64,000 nt of DNA from Lacrimispora amygdalina (GCF_900205965.1 NZ_OAOF01000002.1:310001-374000), one strand, 5' to 3'. Shown: positions 17,853 through 27,454, counted from the first letter of the stretch. Translations and numbers: made by a program. Notes: generated from the letters alone by a model not told the origin.

Positions 17853-18534
17853 TTCTCTGCAGCCTCCTCTCCAGTACTTTTACCAGCTGTGAAAACAGCA
17901 TAACCATAACCAGATAAATGACAGCCACTGCTAACAGAGGCATGAACGCAGAATAAGTGCGGCTCTTAATGATATCTCCGCCTTTGGTTAAATCCTGCAG
18001 TCCTATGTAACCTGCAACTGAGGTTTCCTTTAAAAGCACAATAAACTCATTGGCAAGAGTAGGAACTACATTCTTAAACGCCTGGGGCATGATGATAAAC
18101 CACATGGTCTGGGCATAATTAAAGCCCAGACTTCTTCCTGCTTCAAACTGTCCCTTTTCAATGCTGCTGATACCGCTTCGGAAGATTTCAGCCACGTAGG
18201 CACCGGAGTTGATGCCGAATGCTACAACCGCAGTAAATACCTGTCCCGGATCATGAAAGGAAAAGATCACAAAATACATGATCATGAGCTGAACCACGAC
18301 TGGCGTTCCGCGAATTACCGTCAGATAGACGCCGCAGATCCAGTTGAGTACTTTCAGCTTATGCGTATTTTCATAGGTTGACCGTATCACTGCCACCAAA
18401 AATCCCAGCAGTATTCCGATTAATACTGCAAAAAACGTAATTTTCAGCGTATTCTGCAATCCGTCGGTAATGTATTTCCAACGGTCGTCTACGATAAAAT
18501 TCTGATAGAAATCATCTCTTAGCTTTTCCCACAT
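17842..18534 (-). CDS. Polar amino-acid ABC transporter, permease subunit
   Basis: 230 residues with about five membrane segments and the HEQ-type permease signature: [14 protein letters not shown] near the N-terminus and [21 protein letters not shown], the loop that contacts the ATPase. It lies between the binding-protein gene (18 nt gap) and the ATPase gene (11 nt overlap). A single permease gene suggests a homodimeric channel. Confidence 0.93.
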   Translation of the reverse strand: MWEKLRDDFYQNFIVDDRWKYITDGLQNTLKITFFAVLIGILLGFLVAVIRSTYENTHKLKVLNWICGVYLTVIRGTPVVVQLMIMYFVIFSFHDPGQVFTAVVAFGINSGAYVAEIFRSGISSIEKGQFEAGRSLGFNYAQTMWFIIMPQAFKNVVPTLANEFIVLLKETSVAGYIGLQDLTKGGDIIKSRTYSAFMPLLAVAVIYLVMVMLFSQLVKVLERRLQRSEH

Positions 18535-18552
18535 GGCACTCTTCCTTTTTTC

Positions 18553-19392
18553 TTATTCTGCTGTGATGTATTTATCCACAATCTTCTGAAGCTCACCGGA
18601 ATCTTTTAATTCCTTGATTGCAGCGTTCATCTTATCTAAAAGTTCCGTATTGCCTTTCTTAACAGCAATTGCATATTCTTCTTCTGTAAAAGCTTCGTCA
18701 AGAATCTTTAAACCTGCGTTCTCTTTTACAAATACTTTCGCTGGTTCACGGTCAATTACCACAGCATCTATTTTTCCCTGGGTAAGAGCCATAACTGCTT
18801 CCATTCCCTTGTTATAACGATTGATTTCCGCATCTTTAATGTCACCTGCATAAATATCTCCGGTTGTTCCGGTCTGAACGCCGATCTTCTTTCCGTCTAA
18901 ATCTGCAGGAGTCTTAATCTCGCTGCCTTCTTTTACAATAATAACCTGGGCTGCCTGTGCATAAGTATCAGTAAAGTCCACGTTTTTCTTACGGTCTTCA
19001 TTTACAGTCATACCAGCTGCTGTAAAATCTGCCTTGCCGGACTGAACAGCAGGAATCAGGGAATCAAATGCCATATCCTGAATCTCCAGCTCCATGCCCA
19101 TCTTATCTGCAATAGCTTTTGCTATGTCAGCATCAATTCCTACGATATCGTTATTCTCATGATATTCGTAAGGAGGGAACTCTGCGTTGGTTACCATAAC
19201 CAGCTTGCCGCCTGCAGCTGAGCTTTCTGCTTCTGCTTCTGCTTCTGCTTCTGCTTTTGTTGTTTCTGTTCCTGCTTTTGTTGTTTCTGCTTCTGCTGCT
19301 TTTGTAGTCTCTGTTTTTGCAGGTGTGCCGCATGCAGTTAATACAGCTGCCATGCATAGTGCCACTGCAATTGCAATTTTATTTTTCTTCAT
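18553..19392 (-). CDS. Polar amino-acid ABC transporter, substrate-binding lipoprotein
   Basis: 279 residues from the ATG at 19392 behind GAGGAGGAATT. The signal peptide ends in the lipobox LTAC, so the protein is membrane-anchored outside the cell. A Thr/Lys/Glu/Ala-rich linker (about residues 25-65) has repeated EAEAEAE and KAE units, encoded by a tandem TTCTGC hexamer. The family-3 binding domain follows: AEFPPYEYHENNDIVGIDAD, DFTAAGMTVNEDRKKNVDF, IGVQTGTTGD. A promoter with TTGATT and TATAAT precedes it. It delivers the amino acid to the two genes downstream. Confidence 0.94.
   Translation of the reverse strand: MKKNKIAIAVALCMAAVLTACGTPAKTETTKAAEAETTKAGTETTKAEAEAEAEAESSAAGGKLVMVTNAEFPPYEYHENNDIVGIDADIAKAIADKMGMELEIQDMAFDSLIPAVQSGKADFTAAGMTVNEDRKKNVDFTDTYAQAAQVIIVKEGSEIKTPADLDGKKIGVQTGTTGDIYAGDIKDAEINRYNKGMEAVMALTQGKIDAVVIDREPAKVFVKENAGLKILDEAFTEEEYAIAVKKGNTELLDKMNAAIKELKDSGELQKIVDKYITAE
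19225..19259 (-). repeat. TTCTGC hexanucleotide tandem repeat
   Basis: About five to six near-perfect copies of TTCTGC lie inside the linker of the binding protein; reading the other strand they encode alternating Glu-Ala. Copy changes would lengthen the linker by two residues without shifting the frame. Confidence 0.8.
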
Positions 19393-19507
19393 AATAATTC
19401 CTCCTCTTATACACAAATCTGCATAATTATAAAATCAGTATCAGTTATACATTATATAGCATTTTCGGAATTAATCAAGTACTTCGGCGGAAGATTGTTC
19501 AATTGCC

Positions 19508-19536
19508 TTGCATGTTTTTTCCCTATCTATTATAAT
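19508..19536 (+). promoter_or_regulatory. Promoter of the YwaF-like gene
   Basis: TTGCAT, 17-bp spacer, perfect TATAAT, 38 nt before the start codon at 19574. Confidence 0.6.
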
Positions 19537-19573
19537 ATAGCTGATTGTTAATCAGGGAAGAAAGGGAACCGAT

Positions 19574-20350
19574 ATGAAGGATATCCTTGTAAAAACGGCA
19601 TGGCCCATGACACCGCCTGCCCCCTACTCGCTTTTTCATCTGTTTTTTGTCTCTGCAGGACTTTTTTGGGTAGTTTTACTGTCCTATTACACCACAAGAA
19701 AATTTAAAAATGACCGGATACCCCGACTTTTGTTCTTCTGCGGTATTGTACTGGCTGCCTCAGAATGCTACAAACAATTATTCTTATATTATGTGGTAAA
19801 TGACCAGACATACAACTGGTGGTATTTTCCATTTCAGCTGTGTAGTCTGCCCATGTATTTCTGTCTGGTGCTGCCATTCGTGTCCGCCCCCGGCAAAAAG
19901 ACGGTGCTCTACACTTTTATGCAGGACTTTAACCTTTTAGGCGGAATTATGGCTCTGGCAGAGCCCTCGGGGCTGTTTCATCCTTACTGGGTCCTGACCA
20001 TCCATGGACTGATCTGGCATCTGCTGCTGATTTATATTGGTCTGGTAATTGCCTTTTCCCGCTGTTCCGATACCACTTTACGGGGATTTGCCCGCACACT
20101 TCCTTTGTTTTTTATCTGCTGTATTGTGGCTTCCGTCATCAACCGGACAGCAAAACCTTTGGGGCAGGCAGATATGTTCTACATATCTCCTTATTATCCG
20201 TCCGCCCAGATTGTCTTTCATGATATTGCGGTAAACTATGGGATTTCCATGGGGAACGCCTTCTATCTGGCAGCCACCTGCCTGGGAGGTTTTGTGTTTC
20301 ATGTGATATTTGAAAAATTTCATCTTTATTCTTCCCGGCAGAATTCGTGA
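19574..20350 (+). CDS. YwaF-like multi-pass membrane protein
   Basis: 258 residues with about seven hydrophobic segments and no soluble domain. WWYFPFQLCSLPMYFCL and the His-containing segment LTIHGLIWHLLLIYIGL resemble the TIGR02206/YwaF family of unknown function. The start at 19574 follows AGGGAA. A C_GCAxxG_C_C gene follows 38 nt later on the same strand and may be cotranscribed. No function is proposed. Confidence 0.75.
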   Translation: MKDILVKTAWPMTPPAPYSLFHLFFVSAGLFWVVLLSYYTTRKFKNDRIPRLLFFCGIVLAASECYKQLFLYYVVNDQTYNWWYFPFQLCSLPMYFCLVLPFVSAPGKKTVLYTFMQDFNLLGGIMALAEPSGLFHPYWVLTIHGLIWHLLLIYIGLVIAFSRCSDTTLRGFARTLPLFFICCIVASVINRTAKPLGQADMFYISPYYPSAQIVFHDIAVNYGISMGNAFYLAATCLGGFVFHVIFEKFHLYSSRQNS

Positions 20351-20388
20351 CCGGGTATATAATTTTACATCATCAGGAGGAATGACAC

Positions 20389-20820
20389 ATGTCAGATTTA
20401 ACTAGTGACAGAGCTGAGGAAGCTCTTAAAAAACACGCCAGCGGTTATAATTGTGCGCAGGCTGTTTCCTGCGTTTTCTGTGACATAACCGGTGTGGATG
20501 AAGAGACCATGTTCCGTTTTACAGAAGGCATGGGACTTGGGATGGGAGGAATGGAAGGCACATGCGGTGCCATAGGTGCTGCTGCCGTCTTATCCGGATT
20601 AAAAAACAGTACGGCCAAACTTGACAAGCCGGACTCCAAAAGAGTGTCTTATGAGGCTTCCAGATCTTGTCTTACAAGCTTTAAAGAACAGAATGGTAGT
20701 GTTGTGTGTAAGGATTTAAAAGGAATTGAGACCGGTAAAGTACTGCGTTCCTGCAATGACTGCATCACAGATGCGGTAAAAATTATTGAACAGAAACTAT
20801 TTTCAGAAGAATCGGAATAA
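20389..20820 (+). CDS. C_GCAxxG_C_C family protein
   Basis: 143 residues with GYNCAQAVSCVF near the N-terminus, then EGTCGAIGAAAVLSG, a CxxxF stretch (RSCLTSF), VVCKDL and a final RSCNDC. The ordered cysteines match the C_GCAxxG_C_C family, thought to be redox-active or cluster-binding and often found near oxidoreductases in anaerobes. The ribosome site AGGAGG lies 9 nt upstream of the start. Its physiological role is not known. Confidence 0.88.
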   Translation: MSDLTSDRAEEALKKHASGYNCAQAVSCVFCDITGVDEETMFRFTEGMGLGMGGMEGTCGAIGAAAVLSGLKNSTAKLDKPDSKRVSYEASRSCLTSFKEQNGSVVCKDLKGIETGKVLRSCNDCITDAVKIIEQKLFSEESE

Positions 20821-20834
20821 AATCCGATTCTTCT
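20806..20834. terminator. Shared terminator between convergent genes
   Basis: AGAAGAATCGGA pairs with TCCGATTCTTCT across a 5-nt loop. The stem covers the last codons of the C_GCAxxG_C_C gene and reaches the GH30 stop codon, so it can serve both strands. Confidence 0.7.
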
Positions 20835-22170
20835 ATTCTTTGATCACTCCGGTTGTAATGGAAGAAGCTTTTGCCATACATTTCACCAGTTTACCGGACA
20901 AACGGAGTGTATAAGGAAGATCAGTGCTGTAATTGTTTAAAACAATAACTGCAATGGAGCGGTCCGGATTTTCCCAGGCAGTTACATCAAGCCGGGACGT
21001 ATAAGTGGTCGTAGCAATTCTGACAGCTCCCGGCTTTATAAAATGAGTAAAATGCCAATAGTATCGAAGAACATACCGTTCTTCCAGTTCTTTTGTTTCT
21101 TCGTTATAAAGGAAAGGAGCGTCACAGTAATTTCCGGTATGATTGGGACCTCCTTTTTCGTCAAGAAGAACGTTCCAGTCATAGAATCCGCTCATACCAT
21201 GATTTAAATTGCCGATCATGTCATGGGCCAGCCTTCCGGCATTGACGGACTGGTCGTCCTTTCCGAATTTGGAAAACTCCAGACAGCTTTCTGATAAGAT
21301 CAGCTTTTTATCCGGAAATTTCTCCTGTATCAGAGACAGGGCATCAAAATGATCTCCGCTGTACCAGTGAAACGCCACACCTGAGACCAGTTTCTCCGTC
21401 CGATCGCTCATCACCTCACAGGCACGCTCAAATGCCCGTTCCTTATTGTGATCCCATATAAGCAGCTCTATCTGGTCTAATTGGTTCTTCTTCATCTCCG
21501 GCACCAGATAATCTCTGATAAAAGTCTGTTCTTCCCCTGCTGTGTAAACACAGGAATCCCATGGCTGTACCGCTTTTGGCTCATTTTGTATGGAAAGCCT
21601 CTGTATGTGATAACCTCTGTCTGTATATTCTTTAATATACCGGCATAGATATCTTGCCCAATGGCTGTAATATTCCTTCTTTAAAGCCCCTCCCTCTTTC
21701 CGGCTATGATTTGTTTTCATATAAGCGGGAGGCGACCATGGCGAAAGCATAACCGGCAGTTTCCGTTTGCAGTAAGCTTCTGCTCTGTCTAAAAGAGGAA
21801 GCAGATACCGCTCCACATCCTGAAAACTGAAATCATGAAATTCCAGGTCTTCTTTATCATCATCTGCCGCATACATATGAGTGGAAAAATCACAGCTGTC
21901 CACAGGAATCCTGACCATATGGTAATTCATATACTCAGGGGAAAAATACTGCTCAAGAAGCATATTCTGCTGCTCCCTGCTCATTTTTGAAAAAACATAA
22001 CCGGCTGCATCGGTAAATGCACCTCCAAACCCTTCCATCGTCTGATAACGCATATGGGGATAAAGATTTATCACCTCATTTTCTGTTCCGTCGTCGGGAA
22101 GAAAACGATCTTCCATTTCTTCCCTGATAAGCTTTGATGCTTTATAAGTCAGATACTGATGTATGTTCAA
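20833..22170 (-). CDS. Glycoside hydrolase family 30 (glucosylceramidase-like)
   Basis: 445 residues, no signal peptide, so probably cytoplasmic. Family signatures are QTMEGFGGAFTDAAGYVF, the acid/base Glu197 in SIQNEP, HWYSGDHF and the nucleophile Glu294 in LILSES, then a C-terminal beta domain (residues 380-445). GH30 enzymes hydrolyse beta-glucosides, beta-xylosides or related bonds. It follows a truncated sugar permease and a ruined two-component system, so its uptake system and control appear lost while the enzyme itself looks intact. Confidence 0.92.
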   Translation of the reverse strand: MNIHQYLTYKASKLIREEMEDRFLPDDGTENEVINLYPHMRYQTMEGFGGAFTDAAGYVFSKMSREQQNMLLEQYFSPEYMNYHMVRIPVDSCDFSTHMYAADDDKEDLEFHDFSFQDVERYLLPLLDRAEAYCKRKLPVMLSPWSPPAYMKTNHSRKEGGALKKEYYSHWARYLCRYIKEYTDRGYHIQRLSIQNEPKAVQPWDSCVYTAGEEQTFIRDYLVPEMKKNQLDQIELLIWDHNKERAFERACEVMSDRTEKLVSGVAFHWYSGDHFDALSLIQEKFPDKKLILSESCLEFSKFGKDDQSVNAGRLAHDMIGNLNHGMSGFYDWNVLLDEKGGPNHTGNYCDAPFLYNEETKELEERYVLRYYWHFTHFIKPGAVRIATTTYTSRLDVTAWENPDRSIAVIVLNNYSTDLPYTLRLSGKLVKCMAKASSITTGVIKE

Positions 22171-22187
22171 CGGGAAACCTCCTTTTC

Positions 22188-22721
22188 CTACCCCTTAACT
22201 GCTCCAAGTGCCACTCCTTTTGTGATGTGACTATTTAAAATAATGTAGATGATTAAAGCCGGGGCTGCGGACAATGCCATTACTGCAAACTGAACAGCAT
22301 AGTTTGAAGAATACTGCCCGGTGAACTCCAGGATGCAAAAGGGAAGCGTCTTCCATTTTTTACTGCTTAAATAGGTAATTGCCAGCATAAATTCATTCCA
22401 GTTATTTAAATAAGTCATGATTGATACCGTGACAATGGAAGATTTCATCAATGGAAAAATAATAATAGCCAAAATGCGGTATATACCACAGCCATCAATC
22501 AACGCAGCCTCTTCTAATTCCTTTGGAATAGAGCTCATAAAACTGGTAGTAAGGAAAAAGCCCTGAGGCAGTGAGAATGCCACATAAGGTATCAGCAGCG
22601 CCCATATGGTATCTGTTAAACCCAGCTTGTCATAGATCACGTAATTGGGAAGCAGAGTTGCATGGACAGGAATCATCATACCCATGACCATAAGAATCGA
22701 TGCCACATGTTTCAGCTTCGC
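22188..22721 (-). pseudogene. Sugar ABC transporter permease (MalG/AraQ type), N-terminus deleted
   Basis: About 177 codons remain of a gene that normally has ~275. The surviving part starts at AKLKHVASILMVMGMMIPVHA in mid-membrane-domain and keeps the ATPase-contact loop ELEEAALIDGCGIYRI and the end GVALGAVKG. The first two or three membrane segments are missing. A GTG at 22706 could start translation but without a useful ribosome site. Upstream the reading frame runs straight into the sensor-kinase sequence, so this is one side of a deletion junction near 22717-22722. Confidence 0.85.
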
Positions 22722-23518
22722 ATCATATGCCAGCCGTTTGATATGGCAGCACTGTTGTAAATGCTGTAGTACTGATCTCCTATTTTCACATCACGGTAGA
22801 AGGCTTCCTTCTCTCCAAAGCAGCTGATATACGGTTCCTCCAGCAATTCTCCGGTAAGCGATCTGGAACTTGCTGCCAGAATCCGTCCTTCCTCATTAAC
22901 TAAAAACACATTTCCTGTCTGGGATAAATCGATATCGGAAATTATGTCATATAAGCTTTTCTCATTCACATCAAGTGCAACATAGCCAAGAGAATCTTTA
23001 TACGGAAAACCATACAGTTTTTTCATCAGGACAATATGTCCCTTACTTACTTCCCAGTACTGGTTTTCGCTCCGGATATATTCCCTGATATCCAGAGGTG
23101 GACTGATGCGTATTTTGGTATACGTATACTCTCTCCCTGAATCAGAGCGTATGCTGATCGCATTGATTTCCTGTCTGAGCAGGGCGTAGGAGGAAAGGAT
23201 TTCCCTGATATTGCTGTGGAGACGGTAATAAGCCAGCCTGTCATCTGAAAGCTCCTGCTCGGATTTTAAGGAAGTTTGTATGGTATCATTACCATTGATA
23301 TAGAAAGCAACATTCTCAATGTCAGTGACTGTACTGTCAATTTTAGAAAGTGTGACTGATGCAAGATTTTTTAAGTAATCATTGGTTTTAACCGCCAAAA
23401 TTCTTCTTGCATAGGAAAACTCCATTATAGAAAGGAAAATAACAGGAATCAGAATCAGAGTAAGAAAAAGAAACATCAGCTTACTGTGAAAATTTTGTCT
23501 GGGATACCATTTTTTCAT
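22712..23518 (-). pseudogene. YesM-type sensor histidine kinase, catalytic half deleted
   Basis: 268 residues remain: a membrane segment (about 13-33), the extracytoplasmic sensing domain (35-265) and then ISNGWHMMRS and a stop. Family members continue with a second membrane segment, HAMP, the His box and the ATPase, for about 570-600 residues in all. The sequence breaks at the point where the second membrane segment should begin and changes into permease sequence. It cannot phosphorylate anything. It overlaps the regulator gene by 4 nt, as in intact YesM/YesN pairs. Confidence 0.88.
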
Positions 23519-24344
23519 AACTGAGTTGTCTCCGTAAACTTTTGAAAGGGATTGACTGCCTGACTGCCTGATTTCCGGTATTCATAGGGTGTCATCCCAT
23601 AGTTCTTTTTAAAAATCTGTCCGAAATACCGTTCATCTGAGATACCGATTCTGCTGCAGATCTCCCCGTTTTTCATCTTTGTTTCCGTAAGGTATTTTGC
23701 AGCGTAATACATTCGCACAGATGTAAGAATCTCAAGAAAAGTATATCCTGTCTCTTTTTTTATATAATGGCTCATGTAAACGGTTGTAAAATGAAACTCT
23801 TCAGAAAGAACCGATAAGCTTAACTCTCTGTCATAATTTTCATAAATATATTTTATGATTTTACCGATCCGCCCCTCTTCCGCCTCCAAAATCTCTTTTG
23901 CAGGCTTAACAAGAGCCGAATACCCCTGGATTTTAGATTCCAGTTCCTCCAGCTTTTGTTTGGTCTTTGCTTCCTGGTCATACTTCTCACATGCATTCTT
24001 TACACATGCAATAATTTCGCCGGGTGTGGAGGGCTTTAAGATATAGTCAAATACCCCCAGGGAAATAGCTTCTTTTGCATATTCGAATTCCCCGTATCCT
24101 GTCAGAAGAATTACTTTTGCCTCCGGATAGTTTTGCAGCGTACGTTTTGCAGCTCTATCCCGGATAACCCTGGCATACGGATGTCTGTCAGAAGAATATC
24201 GATCTCCTGGCTGTCAATCCATTCCTCTGCCTGGATTCCGTCTTTTAAAATCCCCACAACCTCAATCTCATTTTCCTTCCAGGGCAGCATGCCGAGTCCC
24301 TGTCTGATAACGGCTTCATCATCAACAATTAATAATCGGTACAT
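23515..24344 (-). pseudogene. YesN-type AraC response regulator, frameshifted
   Basis: The receiver starts at 24344 (MYRLLIVDDEAV) with the phosphoacceptor in DILLTDIRMPG, then reads off-frame from about 24155 and stops at 24111. In another frame the same protein goes on: NYPEAKVILLTGYGEFEYAK, LGVFDYILKPS, a linker and the AraC DNA-binding domain (from 23889: GKIIKYIYENYDRELSLSVL, ending near 23515). One extra base, for example after GTA before CGCTGC, restores a normal ~276-residue protein. The break lies between two copies of GCTGCAAAAC, a likely slippage site. A sequencing error is possible but the adjacent deletion favours decay. Confidence 0.88.
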
Positions 24345-24368
24345 CGCAATCCCCCATTGCCTGTAGTT

Positions 24369-25100
24369 TTACTCCTTATTATCCCCTGTTCTTTCCGTCT
24401 TTACATCTTTCAGGAACTGCTTCCATGCGTCCTCATGTGCTACAAAATATCTGGGACAATCCTTCCCAGTAGCATCATAATGCCGGATTACGTCCTTTTC
24501 TGTCAGTTTCAGTTCTCTGCACAGCCAGGCTGTCAGCTTCACTAAAGAATCATAGGTCTGGTCATTAAACTTACCGGTTTCATCCGGGTGGCAGCATTCT
24601 ATGGAAATCGTATCTTTATTTTTTTCCCTGTTGGTGGCATAAGCTACCTCGTAGACCGGTATTTCCTGAAGAATCTCTCCTTGCAGTCCGATGATAAAAT
24701 GACTGCTTGCAGAAATCTTTTTCTCTCCTGTCTGGTCCTTTAAGCTGGCAAAGTAATCCCTGTTCTGCTTCGCAGTCGTCCCGGGATTGGCAACATAGTG
24801 AACTACAATGCCATTAATCCGTTTCATGGTGGTTCCGGGTCTTGAATAGGGATTGACTTCAATGAAATCCTGCTCTACATAATCCGGCATGGTGATTGAC
24901 TGTATATCCACATAGTTTCTGCCAAACAGAGTAATTAATACCCATATCAAGCAGGATAGCACTCCTGCCCACAGCAAAAACCGGAGACATATGTATAAGT
25001 ATGCCCTTCTTTTCTTCTTTTTCTTTTGTTTATACCGGCGAAGTCTTGATCTGCGCCGGCGTTCCAGTTCATCCATTCCATCTTTTGTCTGATTATTCAT
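24369..25100 (-). CDS. Membrane-anchored N-acetylmuramoyl-L-alanine amidase (Amidase_2)
   Basis: 243 residues. A basic N-terminus (RRRRSRLRRYKQKKKKKRR) precedes one membrane segment (about 33-57), placing the enzyme outside. The zinc amidase fold shows GIVVHYVANPG and HYDATGKDCPRYF, giving the His ligands, plus SASSHFIIG and ISIECC. It should cut the bond between muramic acid and the stem peptide in cell wall. It lies just upstream of the broken regulator gene and is probably independent of it. Confidence 0.88.
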   Translation of the reverse strand: MNNQTKDGMDELERRRRSRLRRYKQKKKKKRRAYLYICLRFLLWAGVLSCLIWVLITLFGRNYVDIQSITMPDYVEQDFIEVNPYSRPGTTMKRINGIVVHYVANPGTTAKQNRDYFASLKDQTGEKKISASSHFIIGLQGEILQEIPVYEVAYATNREKNKDTISIECCHPDETGKFNDQTYDSLVKLTAWLCRELKLTEKDVIRHYDATGKDCPRYFVAHEDAWKQFLKDVKTERTGDNKE

Positions 25101-25167
25101 GGTGAAAACTCCTGATCTGTCTTTTCTAACAGTTTACGTCTTTACACCGGAAAAAGTCAAATTATTT

Positions 25168-26763
25168 TCAGGATTCTATCTGGGTTCTTTCTTCCATCTT
25201 AACTGTCTCACACACGTCCTGCAAAACCACATGAAGCTTTCCCTGGGCAGATTCATCACAGAGAATGACGATCTTGTCACCTGCAAGAAATTTGGTTTCA
25301 CCTCTGGGAACAAATTCAGCTTCTCCCCTGAACAGAGAGATCAGGAGACATGTTCTCGGCCACTGGATTTCAGAAACCTTTCGTCCTTCTGCAATACTTC
25401 CATGAAATATCATTCCCTCCACCAGCACTTTTTCTCCGGTAAGGGACGTATCCCTGTTGGGATTCAATCTTTTTAACAGCCGGTGGAGAAGCTGATCATA
25501 AACAGGAGCACACCGGACCATATCAGGTATCACATAGGCAATCAGAGAAACAAGGGACAGGGAAAGTAAGTGGCTAAAGCTGCCTGTCATTTCACTGATC
25601 AGAATAATACCGGTAATAGGGGCTCGGACAATCGCAGAGAAATACCCGGCCATACCCAGTATGATAAAATTGCCCAGAAGCCCATTAAGGGAATTGGTCA
25701 TGAGTTCCATTCCGCTGAAGTATATGCTGCCGATGACTGCGCCAAGCACAAGAAGAGGCAGAAAAATACCGCCCGGAGCACCGGATCCAAAGCTTAGAAT
25801 GGAAAATGAAAATTTCAACAGGAACAGAAGACACATTGCCCCAAATAACATCTCGCCTGAGGTCAGCACCTCTACCAGCGGATGACCACCGCCCAGTACC
25901 TGGGGATAATAAAGACCAAACACTCCCGCCAGTATAAAGGGAATCATCAACCGAAAAAACTGACTTGGAATTTTCTGATAAAGATCCTGGGTTTTTGAAA
26001 GGGAAGTATTATACAGCACACCCATCGCACCAATAATCACGCCAAATAATATTACATATCCATAACATTTAAGAGGAATCATTTCTGTAATATTAAGATT
26101 GAAAATCGGCTTTAAACCAAATACATTACGGGAAACGAAATCTGCAGTGATGGATGATGCCATTGTGGATAAGAGAATTTCCGGTGAAAAATGTTTATGT
26201 ACCTCTTCCAGGGAAAACAATACACCGGCGATCGGCGCATTAAAAGCTGCAGAAAGACCTGCACTTGCACCACATGTGATTAACAGCTTTTCTTCTGTCT
26301 TAGACCTTTTTGAAATGCGGGAAAGTCCTTTTCCTGCCATGGCACCCAGCTGAATACTTGGGCCCTCCCGTCCCAGGGAAAGTCCGAAGCCAAGTGATAC
26401 CAGTCCGCCTAAAAGCTTTGCAAGAAGGGTTTTCCACCAGCAGGGATCCAGTTCACCTATCATCTCCCCTTCTACCTGTGGAATTCCGCTTCCTGAAATT
26501 AAAGACTCCCATTTAAGCATAATTGTAACAAAGAGAGCACCTGCAGTGAGTACAAGAAACCAGATGACACTCATAAGCGGATTCCCCTTCACAGCATTCA
26601 ACACCCATTTAAGGAGCTCATCTCCATGGCTGAGTAAGTACCGAAAGAACACAACCACTAAACCGGCTAAGGCGCCCGTTACAATTCCTTCCAATATCAA
26701 TTCATAACGAAAACTTCGGTAACGGTTTATCGTTTTCTGTACCGTATGACCTTCCGTTTGCAT
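25168..26763 (-). CDS. ClC-type chloride channel/antiporter with TrkA-C domain
   Basis: 531 residues. The ClC pore motifs are GSGIPQVEG, GREGPSIQLG (with the gating glutamate that marks proton-coupled antiporters) and GAPGGIFLPLLVLGA; about ten to twelve membrane segments. The last ~90 residues are a soluble TrkA-C-like regulatory domain (FVPRGETKFLAGDKIVILCDE). Likely role: chloride or fluoride/proton exchange and acid tolerance. It is monocistronic and divergent from nothing obvious. Confidence 0.94.
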   Translation of the reverse strand: MQTEGHTVQKTINRYRSFRYELILEGIVTGALAGLVVVFFRYLLSHGDELLKWVLNAVKGNPLMSVIWFLVLTAGALFVTIMLKWESLISGSGIPQVEGEMIGELDPCWWKTLLAKLLGGLVSLGFGLSLGREGPSIQLGAMAGKGLSRISKRSKTEEKLLITCGASAGLSAAFNAPIAGVLFSLEEVHKHFSPEILLSTMASSITADFVSRNVFGLKPIFNLNITEMIPLKCYGYVILFGVIIGAMGVLYNTSLSKTQDLYQKIPSQFFRLMIPFILAGVFGLYYPQVLGGGHPLVEVLTSGEMLFGAMCLLFLLKFSFSILSFGSGAPGGIFLPLLVLGAVIGSIYFSGMELMTNSLNGLLGNFIILGMAGYFSAIVRAPITGIILISEMTGSFSHLLSLSLVSLIAYVIPDMVRCAPVYDQLLHRLLKRLNPNRDTSLTGEKVLVEGMIFHGSIAEGRKVSEIQWPRTCLLISLFRGEAEFVPRGETKFLAGDKIVILCDESAQGKLHVVLQDVCETVKMEERTQIES

Positions 26764-26870
26764 AACGCTTTTTCCTCCTGTAAATCATTATTTTATGGTC
26801 GACTTGCACACAATATAAAATTATAGCTCCTGAATGTGCCGATTGCAAGGCAAAATCCGGAATACTTCCA

Positions 26871-26921
26871 AAATAAACCGGCTGCATCTTGTACTTCTGA
26901 CAGGAAAAAGCCGGTTTATTT
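26871..26921 (-). terminator. Terminator of the HPr-like gene
   Basis: AAATAAACCGGCT (26871-26883) pairs with AGCCGGTTTATTT (26909-26921). T-rich tracts lie on both sides, so it could work in either direction. Confidence 0.6.
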
Positions 26922-26939
26922 CTTTTTTGATTATTCTGT

Positions 26940-27236
26940 TTATGCTGCGTAGTCCACTAACTGCTCCGGTGAAAATGTTTCATTATAGCAGATGATTTCC
27001 ACCTGTTTTCCGATTCCGATAATCATAACTCCCATCAGTGATTTTCCGTCGATCACCAACTGGTTGCATCTGACTTTTATTTCAAAACTGCACCGCTCCG
27101 CCTTAACTACAAATGCCACCAGTTCTTCCACAGTGGAAAATGTGTGCTTGATCTTTCTCACTCCAGACACCATCTTTCTTTTCATCGTCTCGTTCATGAT
27201 TTTCACTAAATAAACCTTGTTTTTTTTCTCAATCAT
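26940..27236 (-). CDS. HPr-like protein lacking the phosphohistidine motif
   Basis: About 98 residues; ATG at 27236 or GTG at 27242, neither with a strong ribosome site. The second half reads FEIKVRCNQLVIDGKSLMGVMIIGIGKQVEI, clearly the HPr fold with the Ser46-type region GKSLMGVM. The first half has no GLHARPA motif: the place is taken by MKRKMVSGVRK, so there is no histidine for phosphate transfer. It is therefore not a working general phosphocarrier. It may be a regulatory HPr relative of the Crh kind, phosphorylated only at serine, but that is inference. It stands alone. Confidence 0.7.
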   Translation of the reverse strand: MIEKKNKVYLVKIMNETMKRKMVSGVRKIKHTFSTVEELVAFVVKAERCSFEIKVRCNQLVIDGKSLMGVMIIGIGKQVEIICYNETFSPEQLVDYAA

Positions 27237-27368
27237 GTGCACATTAACTATTTATTCCTATTATTTCCACCAGGTGAGCGGTTATACCGGAAAAGTGTAT
27301 TTTTTTTAAGGAAAAGACTACCCAAATTTTGAATTATCGTGTATAATTGTGTCGTTGTGTTTTCAAAT

Positions 27369-27454
27369 GGAAGCGTATCGAAGTGGTCATAACGAGCCGC
27401 ACTCGAAATGCGGTTGTCCGTAAGGGCACGTGGGTTCGAATCCCACCGCTTCCG
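27369..27454 (+). tRNA. tRNA-Ser(CGA)
   Basis: GGAAGCG pairs with CGCTTCC as acceptor stem. The anticodon stem is CCGCA/TGCGG with loop CTCGAAA, giving anticodon CGA. A long variable arm (TTGTCCGTAAGGGCAC) marks a class II tRNA, and GTGGGTTCGAATCCCAC is the T arm. CCA is not encoded. It reads UCG codons. Confidence 0.96.

Noticed and set aside
22188..22706. Permease fragment as a working short gene from GTG at 22706
   Set aside because: It lacks the first membrane segments and any ribosome site and adjoins a deletion junction.
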